Made by a program: the position numbers and the translations under genes | The notes under the pieces: model-generated | Told to the model about the DNA's origin: nothing | The model's input: the letters and a program-made list of their open reading frames with translations, nothing else | The model's database searches: none | Shown here: in pieces, positions 53,685 to 64,000 of the stretch | Layout: each line of letters opens with the position of its first letter | How positions within the stretch are numbered: the stretch's first letter is position 1 | Source: Numida meleagris | Taxonomy: Eukaryota; Chordata; Aves; Galliformes; Numididae | Reading direction: 5' to 3' | DNA: 64,000 nt | Assembly: GCF_002078875.1 (NCBI RefSeq) | Contig: NC_034414.1 | Location: forward strand, 34,324,753 to 34,388,752

Positions 53685-56364
53685 GAAGTGAGGACAAGCT
53701 CTCTTACTTTCAAAATAAAGCAGAATTAAATGAGTACAACCACAGACATCACAACCTTCATTCTGCCCTTCCAAGAGTTCCAGATTTCCATTGTACATTC
53801 GACCACCTGTTGCACGTGACTTGACTGCTCAATGGCCTCCTCCTCCAGACCACTTCTTACTAATATCTGATAGTATAGTAAAAAGTGTACGTAGGAAGGC
53901 AAAAAGAAGAAAATGAAACAAAGAACGCTGTTTGTAGGCGAGGACACTTCTGATAGAAATGAAATGTCTATTAAGAAATGTATAAAGAATAGGTAAGTTA
54001 GAAGAATAAAGATAGATCGATTATCTTGTTGTTACGGGTCTGTGATGTATGTGTAGGCTACTCAAATCAAACATATCAACAAAATGTCTTGTGCATCTTT
54101 AATTTCAGCTGTATTTCATCTGGCTTTCCAACGTGGGGATCAAGGTAGGTTGCTAATTTCAGATCATTTCTGTGGTGGCACTGTTGACGAAATGTCCTCG
54201 TGCTTGCATGAAATAGAAAATAACAAGTACAACAGTTCCCTGGACAACTGAAATTTAAACTTCTGAACCTACTTCTTAATAAATGTATGTGTTGAGCTTT
54301 TGGGGGAAAAAAAGCTGATTTTATTCATTTCCTCACTAAGTCACATAATATTATCTCCAAGGACTCATTATGGGCATATGTCTGCACTCAAAACAAAAAC
54401 AAACACATTTTCTTACAGAAATGCCATGCTTCTACAGTCTCTTTGCAAAGACAATTATAAAATAGTGTAACAATTCATTGTAACTGTAATTTCTAATTTA
54501 GATTATAATTATTATTTATTATGAATATTTCAGAAATGAACAATATTATTCAAATTCATAAAAATACAAAGATTCTGTTGCTCGAATGTATGAATTAGAT
54601 CAGTCAATAGCAGAAAGCCTCAGACAATCTATATCTCTGTGTTTTAACTCACTGCAAATGAGTAGGGTTTGGCAATAGCTATACAAACCATACCGTTCCC
54701 ATCCCAAGAAATTTCATTTAAATCTGTATACAGAGTGTTCTAGACACTTTATAGCCTATCTTTGGCTATAAAGACTTGTTTTGTGTCCCAGAGAGTTTCT
54801 ACTCAAAGACTTGAAGAATTGAGTGAATGAAGAGAATACAGGATAATGAAAACTAAGTTTTATACAATAACTACAGAGTTTACAATATGAATTCAGAATA
54901 ATATTTACTATAAACTTGGAAGGTGTATTAGGAAAGAAAACTCAAAATGAAAATAACTCCTAGTACAACTGGGTGTATGTTGAATTCAAAGTGAAATTTA
55001 TGTGAGGTCTTGATTAGATCAGAGACTTATTAAAACTGTAATCCTGTGTTTTTCTTAACTGCTGCTGGAGAGTTGTTCTTTTTTTCAAAGAGGAGGTCAC
55101 ATAATTATTGTACGTGTCTTTTCATTGCTCCTTTGAGATTTCCTGGATATGAATAAATTAATATTATTTAAAATTTTGCATCATTGACATATTACTTCTG
55201 AGGAATCAAATAATCTCTTCACTCATTTTGAATGCTGTAATTTTTCTTTGTATCTGCTTTCTTTAAATTACAAAAATGAGCATTTATACTGCATTATTAT
55301 TTATCTATTTTAATATTTTAAACAGAGGAAAATAAATACATTTCCTGAACAAAAACAAACAAACAAAAAAAGCTGTCTCATTTCTCTCATGAATCTAGTA
55401 TTTCCTGAAAACCTCTTATGGATAACATAAAGTCGGAAGTACAAAATAATATGAAAGACTCAACAATTTTCTATTCTGTTGAAAGGCAAAAAGACATTAA
55501 GCAGGGAAGGGGAAGATCAAAATCTGAAATATTTTCAAGGCTTAAAAAATGAATGAAGGGAAGGAATGAATTTATAAAGCTGGAAAGAATAATTCACACC
55601 ACTGAGGAATCATTGGATGAAGTTTGATGATCTGTTTCCCTCATAAGGTCAGATTAAGAGATAATCATAATACCCTTCTGGCCTTAAGACTGTATATCTC
55701 ACTATCCAAAGATGGCAATTCAAAGAGACATTTTATTTTAATATCCTTAACATTAAAATTCTGGATATCTGTGTTTTCAGTGATCCCTAGCTCTCCTCCG
55801 TACTTCCATCCTTCCCCTTTCTTCATGGAGAAAATAGCATAGAATAAATTTTTGTATATTTCTAAGTCAACACTACCAATAGCATAGAATTCAATTATGT
55901 CCTAAGAACTAGGGAAAAAAGTACAATTCTCTCTTATACCAGAGAGAGTATTCTTATGCCACATGTACCTTGTCATATCTATGCAGTTTTTAAAGACTGA
56001 CATAATTTTTCAAGAATCTCAATCAGTTCTGAGATCCCATCAGATTTCTGTACCAACAAAAAGTACATCTGGACATACTTTATTCACAGTACTACCCTTA
56101 TGTTTTTAAACAATTTTCTAACTATGGTATTACTAATTAAAAACAAATGTCTACAACAACATTGTAAGCCTGAATTTCTAAGCATTTAAATTGCAATCTT
56201 TTGCTCTCTTTTCCATAATCTATTTCTTCCTTAAATTTAAGCTAAAAGTAGCTACATGACACAATTTCACTGATATAGAACTAAAAAGTTAAAAGAAGTT
56301 TAGATCAAGAGGTTAGACAGTATGATGTATGAGCTAATTCTGCAGAATGCAAAGGTCAGACCAG

Positions 56365-56697
56365 ATCACAGAATCCTAGAATCTTAGAGTGGTTCAAGCT
56401 GGAAGGGACCGTTAAGTTCATCTAATTCCAGCTCCCCTGCTATGATGAGGGTTTCCAACCAGCAGATCAGGCAGCCTAGGGCTCCATCCAACCTGGCCTT
56501 AAACACCTCCATAGATAGGGCATCCACAACTTCTCTGGGCAACCTGTTCCAGTGCCTCAACACTCTCTGAGTAAAGAATTTCTTCCTAACATCTAACCTA
56601 AAGTTCCCCTCATTTAGTTCATCAGACAAAAAAAAAAAAAAAAGTCAGTCTCTCTTGTTTATAAGCTCTCCTCTAGTACTGAAAGGCTGCAATGAGT
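56365..56697 (-). mobile_element. CR1 LINE 3' fragment with A-run expansion
   Basis: Minus-strand CR1 tail beginning with atcacagaatcctagaatct (reversed octamer region). It runs through the 3' UTR and into the ORF2 C-terminus, where the translation shows FRLDVRKKFFTQRVLRHWNR and LPREVVDALSMEVFKARLD. A 16-base A run (56628-56643, plus strand) sits where the CR1 consensus has a short A stretch. It is followed by more CR1 ('agtcagtctctcttgtttat' and 'gtactgaaaggctgcaatga'), so this is one copy with an expanded homopolymer and a small deletion. Similarity stops at about 56697. Confidence 0.92.
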
Positions 56698-57190
56698 GTA
56701 AAGGACGGTTTTCTGAACCCCTCTTTTTGTTTTCCTTGGCTCAAAGCTCACTTCATGAGGCCTTTTTGGTGATAAGACTCTGACAACTGTGAGTTACCTA
56801 GGGGGGCAAGTGGCGGATGTCACTGTGCCACAGTACTTCTGCTTATGATTGTAAAGATAACCAGAACCGGGACATGCAGTCTTTTTCAGGGGGCTGCTTG
56901 AAGGAGCTGACCACTGCAAAAGGTGACAATGCTTGTGCATGGCAATGAAGGCACCATTCCCTGCTGGCTCATCTGTTGGGGCAGGTGTGTCATGCTAACA
57001 GAGAGAAAAGAAGAAGAAAAAAAGAAACTGAGAAGCGGGGGAACAAAAGGCTCCCACTATACTAAATACCTGGGAGAGGAACTCCCTGAGAAAATAAACC
57101 ACTCTGGGAGAGGAATTCCCTAAGACAAAAAAACCTCTTAGGAAAGAACACCCTGAGGCCTGCTTGCTGTGAAGCTTCCTGGCTTTTTCC
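56698..57190. other. Unclassified GC-richer segment with three 33-bp tandem units
   Basis: This segment abuts the CR1 truncation point and has a different base composition from the surroundings. It contains three imperfect copies of a 33-34 bp unit beginning at about 57068, 57102 and 57135 (core ctgggagaggaaytccct in the first two, ctcttaggaaagaacaccct in the third). The first copy includes AATAAA. The mix of a GC-richer body, a polyadenylation-type signal and sub-repeats would fit a worn retroviral LTR fragment. However, no paired LTR, no target duplication and no internal coding region were seen, so the class stays open. Confidence 0.35.
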
Positions 57191-60100
57191 CATCCCTCTT
57201 TACAAAGTATTTAATTGCCAAAAATGCAAGTATAAGTTTGCTGAGATCCAAATATATATATACATGTAACTGGATACTGTTGAAAATCTACATCTTAATA
57301 TTTATAAATAGCCTTATAAATCTAGCCTTCAAAATATGTTTTTCACTGTGTAAAGAACTGAGCCCCTCTGGATAGTTTTCAAGTAAAATAAAGTGAAAAT
57401 CAAATAGATATGTGCACACATGCATATATAACACTTTTGTTTTGAGGAAGTGGTAATAGAGTAGAATTACATAAATAATAGCTGTGATTGAATGATTATT
57501 TTTGACTTATGGATGTAACAGTGACAGGTAAGTCTAACTCAACACTTTGTTAAAAGAGAAGAGAGATGGTCTGAAAGGGATGAAAAGGAACTCCAACACA
57601 CAATGCAACTGTGCAATGTAACACACAGGTGTGTTTCCTTCATCCTGAAAAGCACTGATGCAACGTAAAACACTCCTGTCCATTTTTAAGTGTTGTGGAC
57701 CTTTGTCATCATGTTATCCTCTGGAATCCAAGGGAATTCATCATTTTACCTTTTGTTTATATATAAAGCAGAAGAAATTATTTAGTCAGCTCCATACCAA
57801 TGAACACGTTTTCAGCAGCATAATCTCATGTACAAAGACGCTTTTTAAAGGCTTGTTTTCAAGCCTGTCAGTGTTTCATAAAAAACATTCTGTACACGCT
57901 GCAGTTTCTTCTTAGCTTGCTTCTTAGTCTGCATTTGCCCTTTCCTGTACTGCCCCTACCCACTGCTGCTACCCTTTCCCCTGAATAAAAGAGTTTAATG
58001 GATGAATTTTAGCCTGAGGAAATTGCACATGCTTCCCTCTGGGTAACCTACAATGCAGTAGGATGCACTGCAGCCAGTAAGTCTACCCTCTGCTAGAACA
58101 GACTGTTTTACTCTTTTCCACTTCTTCAGGTACCTCAGCCCTTAACAGGGACGAAAAACTTCTAGGAGGCAGCTAGTTTGATGTTTTGCTTTTACCTGTC
58201 TGCTTGTAAAAGTCTGTCTCTTTATCAATATGTGATACAGCAAGCCTTCTTTAAGGTTACAAGGGGCTTTGCATAGTGGGATATAGTACTTTACCTTGTA
58301 AATTCAGTCTTCTATGAGATGTCAGTCTTTAAAAACCTGCTCATTTACTGCCATAACATTGTGTTATTTTGAGTTTAAATTTATTTAGACACCAAGATCT
58401 ACACTTCTAGCTGGGAACAAAATTGTTCCAATTTGACCAGCACACACACATCCACTTAAGATCAGCAGTCAGGTTTCTTTCAGCTACATCCTCTAAAAGG
58501 TCTTACCCATGTTCCAAGAGGTGGTAGATACTAATTTCAGACAAAATGCAGATATCAGAATAATTTGAGGTTTTCTTGAAAACACAGTTGGGAATGACAT
58601 CGACTTTTACAAAATAATATTGTACTAAGAGAGCTTGCTCAGAAAGAGGAAGTATAGGCTCATTGCTTCCTTGAGCCCTGGAGAAAGAGGATCATTTGTG
58701 ATTGTTACAAGCGCATTTCTCACCTTGCACAGAAACGCTCAATTTCTAGGCAATGGAGTTCACCTTTGTGACAACATGGACAGTCTCCCACCCCTTGTTA
58801 CTGAAGCTGTGCCAAAAAACAGATAAAAATTGAATGTATTGTGGTGATGAAAAAAATAAGAGGAAGACAGAATGCATGTTTCTGCAGTGCAATATTCAGC
58901 ATACCGATCAGCGGTCAAAGAATAAAATCTAAGGTTTCACGGTACATTTTCAGTTTAAAATAAACAGCTGTGTTGGGAACAAGCATCAGAATTAAGGTCC
59001 TCCTGCTCCAGCACAGACAAGATCATGGCTTTTAGAGCTGTGAGTCCCCTTCTTGCTTGCCACTGCAGCTTTCTTTTCCCACAGTGCAAAGGCAACATGC
59101 AACCTCATCATCCTTCCCTACAAATTCTGAGCTGAGAGCAAGTAAGCAGATCATAAGGAATAGAGTTTGAGGACACAAATTAAAAATCAAAATACTGCCA
59201 GATCAAAACAAGAAGCATCTTATTCATACAAATACCTGTGAATATCCATTGTGTATTAAACTGAACAGAATTACTGGTAATTGCAGCTGATCCTTATTTC
59301 CCCGCCTGGAAAATTTCAGCTTTCTGGTATTTTCCTCTTTGATTGGGTGGTCATGGACTTTGCCTCCCGCACCTGCTGTGAAGGTCGCTTCCTCATCAGT
59401 GAAAAGGAAAACACCAGCCAGTTGTCCTTTGGAGTGTGAACGCATTGTGTGAAGACATCTTTTGTCATTGTCAACCTGGCAAGACCTTATTTCCTGTATT
59501 TTTTAAGTTCTGAGCATAACAGGTCATCAGCTGTGCAGTCTTTTGTCAGAAAATTGCTTTAAACAAATCTAACACAAAACATTACAGCCCAACATTAGGC
59601 AATATCAGTGCAAGGAATCTGCTCAGTGCCACCTATAACCATGCAGCTTTGTAATGCACTACTGTCACTGCTAGTAGCAAGCCATAAACTATGTACTGAA
59701 TTTGCCAAGCCTCAGGACTGAAGTTTGCAAAGCCTGCTCTGTCTGAACTTCCTTGACCGCGTGCAGCTTTGTTTCACTTGGTTTAGCTGTAACAGCCATC
59801 TCTTTAATTGTCGAGGTGTCTGTGGGTAATTTGATATACTTTTGTTTAGCTTTATATGGTATCACCATAGTCTTTAAAAAACTATCATAATAAAGCAGCA
59901 TAGAAAATGCAAGCCTGATATGTGAATAAATTTAGGTCCTCGGAACTGAAGACATAGGATTAGGAGTGGAGGAGTACAGGCATGGGATGATAAAAGATGG
60001 GGCACAGACTAGCACTGGAGGCCCCACGGCAGTCCTTTAAGAAATGCGGACCTGGAGATAGCCAAAACTGAGCTTACTGGTAACAAAAAGAACAAAAAAA

Positions 60101-60710
60101 TACCATCTAACACATGTAAAAGGCGTATCTAGCAAATTTTTGCTGCAACATTGACCTGCAGACCAACAGAGAAAGAGCAAGAGGTAAAAGCATGTTACCA
60201 AGCCTATAGAAATGACTCTCTTCTTTTAGGATGATGTGCTGTGTTCTGAGAGTGCTATTGATTACACCAGGTCTCTGTGGGTAAGGGACTGGAAGGGAAT
60301 GTGATTGAAAGCAAAAATTCAGAATAATTTCTTCCTGCATAAACACAAAGTACAGATAAATATTATAATCCAGGCACACCATTCCAAAACTACTCAAGTT
60401 GGATGGTAGCTATTTTCCTTGCTATATACTTCATTAAAATCCTTTCATTCTCCTTTCAGTGAATATTTAAGCTTTAGTAAATTCTGCAGTAACTCAATGC
60501 CTCCTAACCAGTTTAGCTTACTTTGCTGCACCAAAATATCACTAACGGAATGTTATCAGAAACATGTTTTTGATATCAAAACATGAGGAATTGCAGTTCT
60601 GAGAATTCTTCCACAATGTGGTTGGAAGTACTTTGTTCTGGACCTAATGTTCTAGCAAAGAAAATCCCCACAGAAGTGCACTGTAACATTTATGTTATGT
60701 TATTTATGTT

Positions 60711-60730
60711 ATGCATGCTGTGGCATGCAT
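60711..60730. repeat. Short perfect hairpin
   Basis: atgcatgc and gcatgcat flank a four-base loop (tgtg). The stem has 8 perfect pairs. It has no gene context and is probably incidental. Confidence 0.6.
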
Positions 60731-63501
60731 GACAGGGCTGAAGGAACGAAACAATCCATGGACTACTTTTATCCTGCTGGGCAAATTTTTATCGCTGTGT
60801 GCTGAAATCCAAAAGTGATTAGCATACCAGAGAGACACACAGTGCCATCCATAGCCCTTTGTTGGAGAAGAGAAGCTTCATTTTCAGTAGCATTTCAAAA
60901 GTCTGGAAACGAGGACAGCTGATGGAAACCCTTGCAGCTGTAAGTCCAGTGTCAGCACTGAGACCAGTATGGGAGCACTGGAGTTCTCTGTCCCTGCTAA
61001 CCAGAAGTGGAAAAAAAGTACACAAATCACTGTTTTAAAATGATTCACAATTTTAGAAGAAATAAGTCAAACTTCTTTTTTTGTAATCTTTGCACCTATT
61101 GTAGTCATTTGCACAAATACAACATGGTGCAAAATCACCCTAAAAGCTAAGGAAAAAGAGACTTTTTAATTTAGTCTTGCTTGCTGATTTTGAATAAAAT
61201 AAGAGTTTGTGACTGCCTTTGGAGACAAGTTCAAATGCTTCAAAAGCACATGCATACTTTCAGAAACATGACGAGGTGCTACCTATAACTTAGGCCTCAA
61301 AGGACTACAGGTTCTAAAGAGTGGCTGAGAACACTGGAATTAAACATTGCTATACCTTACCTCGGAACTTAGCCTCATCACCCACTAGATGTACCCTGTC
61401 TTCTACCAAGGATGTGTGCAACTAAGGTGCTTTGTAGGTACCTGAACAGGCTTCTACTGTAGGCCCTGAAAACACCTCTCTCCCTCTACCACTATAGTGT
61501 AAACACAGATTCAGCCCACTTTGAACAAAAAGAAATTCCATATAGCACTTGTACAGTTGTTTGTTGTTGTGTTTTTTTCTTATAATCACATATAATAGGG
61601 ATGGAAAATGTTTATATATTCCCAGTTTCTATTATTTAATTAACTTTTATCTGTTTCAAGCAATGAAAGTGTATTATTACCTCTGGAAGTTGTTTTACAA
61701 CATAAATGTTTTTGCAGCAAAGGAGATTTTAATCTAAGCTTTCCTTATGTAATGTAATTGCAAAAGATAGTCCTTTCTGTCATGAAAATCAACTCCAGCA
61801 ATTTCTGTTGTTCTTGTAATTGAGCCTCCATCTCCCAAAATATATTTGCATGTACTCAACCACTGGTAGAAGTTATCATTCAGAAGCCTTGTTTCTATAA
61901 TCTTTCCTTATAAATCTGTCCCTCCTACGCACCAAACACGCTTATTCTTTTTCTTTTCATCTCACCAAATATAAGTGTTCTTTTCTTCTGCTATGGCATT
62001 TCCATCACTTACCATTCACTCAAAGCATAGTGTTGCTATGAGCACCACTTGGATTCCTCCCCCTTTCGTTTTCTTATGTAAAGAAAAGTTGAATGTAAAA
62101 TGGAGGAGTACCTGAATCCTGGAATAGGCTATACATGCTGTAGCACCTGTAGCCAATCTTTCTCATAAAGCCTTTCTGTGGTACCTTTTACAGATAACGC
62201 CACATCCTTATCATCAGATGAAAAGTATTTCAATGGGGTAAGACAAAGTGCAAGAACTTGTCTTGCCCTTAGTACTCACATTAAGCCATGTCCCCTTACT
62301 TCAGCTACCTTCAACTGCATGCTGACATGAACCTCCAGGTCTCCTGCTTCACACTGAAAGCAGTGGCTATCTCCCAGACATTCAGGTTTTGCATAGCTAG
62401 CACAGTAGTTCCCCATTATTTTATCCTGTAGCACAATGCGCTGAACCAATTTACATTTAATTTCTCTCCTTAATGAATGCTACTCATAAAAGTATGTCTG
62501 TGCTACTCAGCTGGCATCCAGCATATAGGGTGCACCAGGACTGCAATCCAGTATTAGAGGCTACCAGACAGACAGCAGTACAAGAATTACATTTAACAGC
62601 AGCACAGAAAATCTAACATTCCCAGCAAAACCTTCTTATATTGTTACCAGTGTCAGCATATCCAGGATAATTCAGCCTTCTTTTTCATCATTCCATCATG
62701 AAGTTATGGATGATCAAATACCTGCAGCATGATACTGCGCAAAACGATGCAAACTCATTTAAAGCAGTATGTAAGATTACTTACACAATTATTTCCAACA
62801 CAGCATAGGAATATTCCTCTTTCTGCTATTAATATTTGCTTTAAAAAACATCCAGGTCCTTTATCAGCTCATGGTTTTCACATAACTGAAATTAGTAGCA
62901 TTAATCTTCTCTTCTGCAATAAAAAATGTGTATCAAATTGCTCAGCGATAGCCTCAATGCCATCAGTATTCCAATTCAAATGCTAAACTAGACTCTCACA
63001 CTGCTGCTTGGACACATTACTCTAGCATGGCTGATTTGTCACTATAGCAGGAAAAATGCTTTTCTTTTGTGCTTTGACTTCTTTTTATGTCAGCTGAAGA
63101 TCACGTTATTGCATTCCATTTTTAATGCTAAGGGGAAAATAGGGCTTGCAGGGAAAACAGCCGTTTTCTTTTTCCTGAAGAGTGCATTAAAAGATCAGCA
63201 ACACAACGAAGCAAAATCACAACAATGCTGTAAGATAACTCTCTGTCTTGTACTTAAAAATGAAAAAGATTAGCACAAATTCATGCCATTATGTTAGCTT
63301 GCTTTTCACAGATCCTGCTAGCTGGGATTTGCATAAAGCAGAACTTCATCTGTGCTTTTCCAGAATCTGACATTCTAAGCCTAACAAAGGCTGCCCACGA
63401 TTTCCAGGTCTTTTTGCCCTTCAAGTAAACTGTAATAAGCAAGGGAAGTTGTACACAAGAGCTCCCGCGTTAGAACCCTACATTCTGTGACAGGCGGAGA
63501 T

Positions 63502-63514
63502 TGCCATCTGGTGG
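63502..63514 (-). promoter_or_regulatory. CTCF-like binding motif
   Basis: The minus strand reads CCACCAGATGGCA, which matches the 13-base core of the vertebrate CTCF motif (CCASYAGRKGGCR) at every position. It is embedded in a GC-richer patch containing CpG (gacaggcggag). If bound, it would act in loop anchoring or insulation, with the motif pointing toward lower coordinates. Occupancy is inference; such cores also occur by chance. Confidence 0.42.
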
Positions 63515-64000
63515 TCACTGGCCTATACCTAAAGTCAGGCAAAGGGGATTTCAGCGAGGATCTCTGCAGCAGCTTTTTTTGAGGAAAAGAATATTTTTCT
63601 TCAGTTCGTTCAATAAGCATACTGAAAGCACAGATTAGCATAAATAACTATTTATTTGGAAATGAAGTAAGACTGTTTGGTCACTTATTTGGTCTAGCTG
63701 TGAGTTGGTACGATAGATGGTAGGTGGCATCTACGTGATGCAAAGTTATGTTATTTCAAAGATGAGGACAAATGACAGTGGAATAATACTGCAGAGATTC
63801 TGACACATGTGTGGACATCATACAATCCTGACAAACTTTGACTTTTCTGAGCAGTAGGACAGTGGGCTTGTGTCAGGCAGCTGTAAGTGCCAGGGAGCAG
63901 CACGGCACAGCCAGCCTGTGGACACATGGAAGAATGCAGACACTTCGCACGTTTCTGCATCCCCTTGGTATTTCTCCCCACTGCAGGGCTCTTGGCAGAT

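Larger units (their letters stand above)
47407..56364. other. Unique AT-rich sequence with two short tandem duplications
   Basis: No exon or transposon recognised. Contains a TTG/T-rich stretch (about 50341-50408), a 33-bp period duplication (51865-51924) and a 29-bp period duplication (53635-53684). A 73-codon minus-strand frame at 53726-53947 has a more protein-like second half but no identifiable family. Confidence 0.55.
57191..64000. other. Unique sequence, no confirmed gene
   Basis: No transposon recognised. Two minus-strand frames at 59224-59445 and 59689-59901 have coding-like composition, and a CTCF-type motif lies at 63502-63514; both are treated separately. A small perfect hairpin lies at 60711-60730. 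The remaining open frames are short. Confidence 0.5.

Noticed and set aside
53726..53947. 73-codon minus-strand frame containing VRSGLEEEAIEQSSHVQQ
   Set aside because: The second half looks protein-like and a CAACAG|GTGGTC donor-like site exists, but the first half is low-complexity hydrophobic and no family is recognised.
1..64000. tRNA, rRNA, snRNA genes or CRISPR arrays
   Set aside because: No characteristic boxes, cloverleaf patterns or spaced direct repeats were seen on either strand by eye; a covariance-model scan was not possible.

Overview
The window looks like AT-rich, non-coding vertebrate DNA from a bird, most likely a galliform or a close relative. The main evidence is eight separate pieces of CR1 LINE retrotransposon. 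Several are close to intact at the 3' end, and one carries the CR1 terminal octamer ATTCTATG in four tandem copies. No bacterial-style operons, no rRNA or tRNA genes and no complete protein-coding gene were recognised. The species cannot be named from this sequence.

Layout. 0.3-3.7 kb holds two old minus-strand CR1 copies; the first still shows a decayed reverse transcriptase. 3.7-7.7 kb is unique AT-rich sequence with low-complexity tracts and a compact RFX-box/CCAAT/TATA cluster near 4.9 kb. 7.73-9.31 kb is the most distinctive feature: a decayed hAT (Charlie-type) DNA transposon with both terminal inverted repeats recognisable and a frameshifted transposase related to the ZBED/GTF2IRD2-type hAT proteins. 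9.3-17 kb is unique sequence with an AT palindromic repeat at 12.2 kb. A younger minus-strand CR1 lies at 17.04-17.76 kb. 17.8-43.4 kb is mostly unique, with an old plus-strand CR1 at 29.7 kb and one coding-looking minus-strand stretch near 20.6 kb that could be an exon with a spectrin-repeat-like helix. 43.4-47.4 kb is a CR1 cluster: one minus-strand fragment and two fresh plus-strand copies. 47.4-56.4 kb is unique with two short tandem duplications. 56.4-57.2 kb has a minus-strand CR1 followed by an unclassified segment carrying three copies of a roughly 33-bp unit. 57.2-64 kb is unique, with two coding-looking minus-strand ORFs near 59.2-59.9 kb and a strong CTCF-like motif at 63.5 kb.

Reading. 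This fits a large intron or a gene-poor intergenic block. Apart from the transposable-element ORFs, the open frames have the lengths expected by chance in AT-rich DNA. The candidate exons and regulatory sites are hypotheses based on motif reading only; no alignment or expression data were available.
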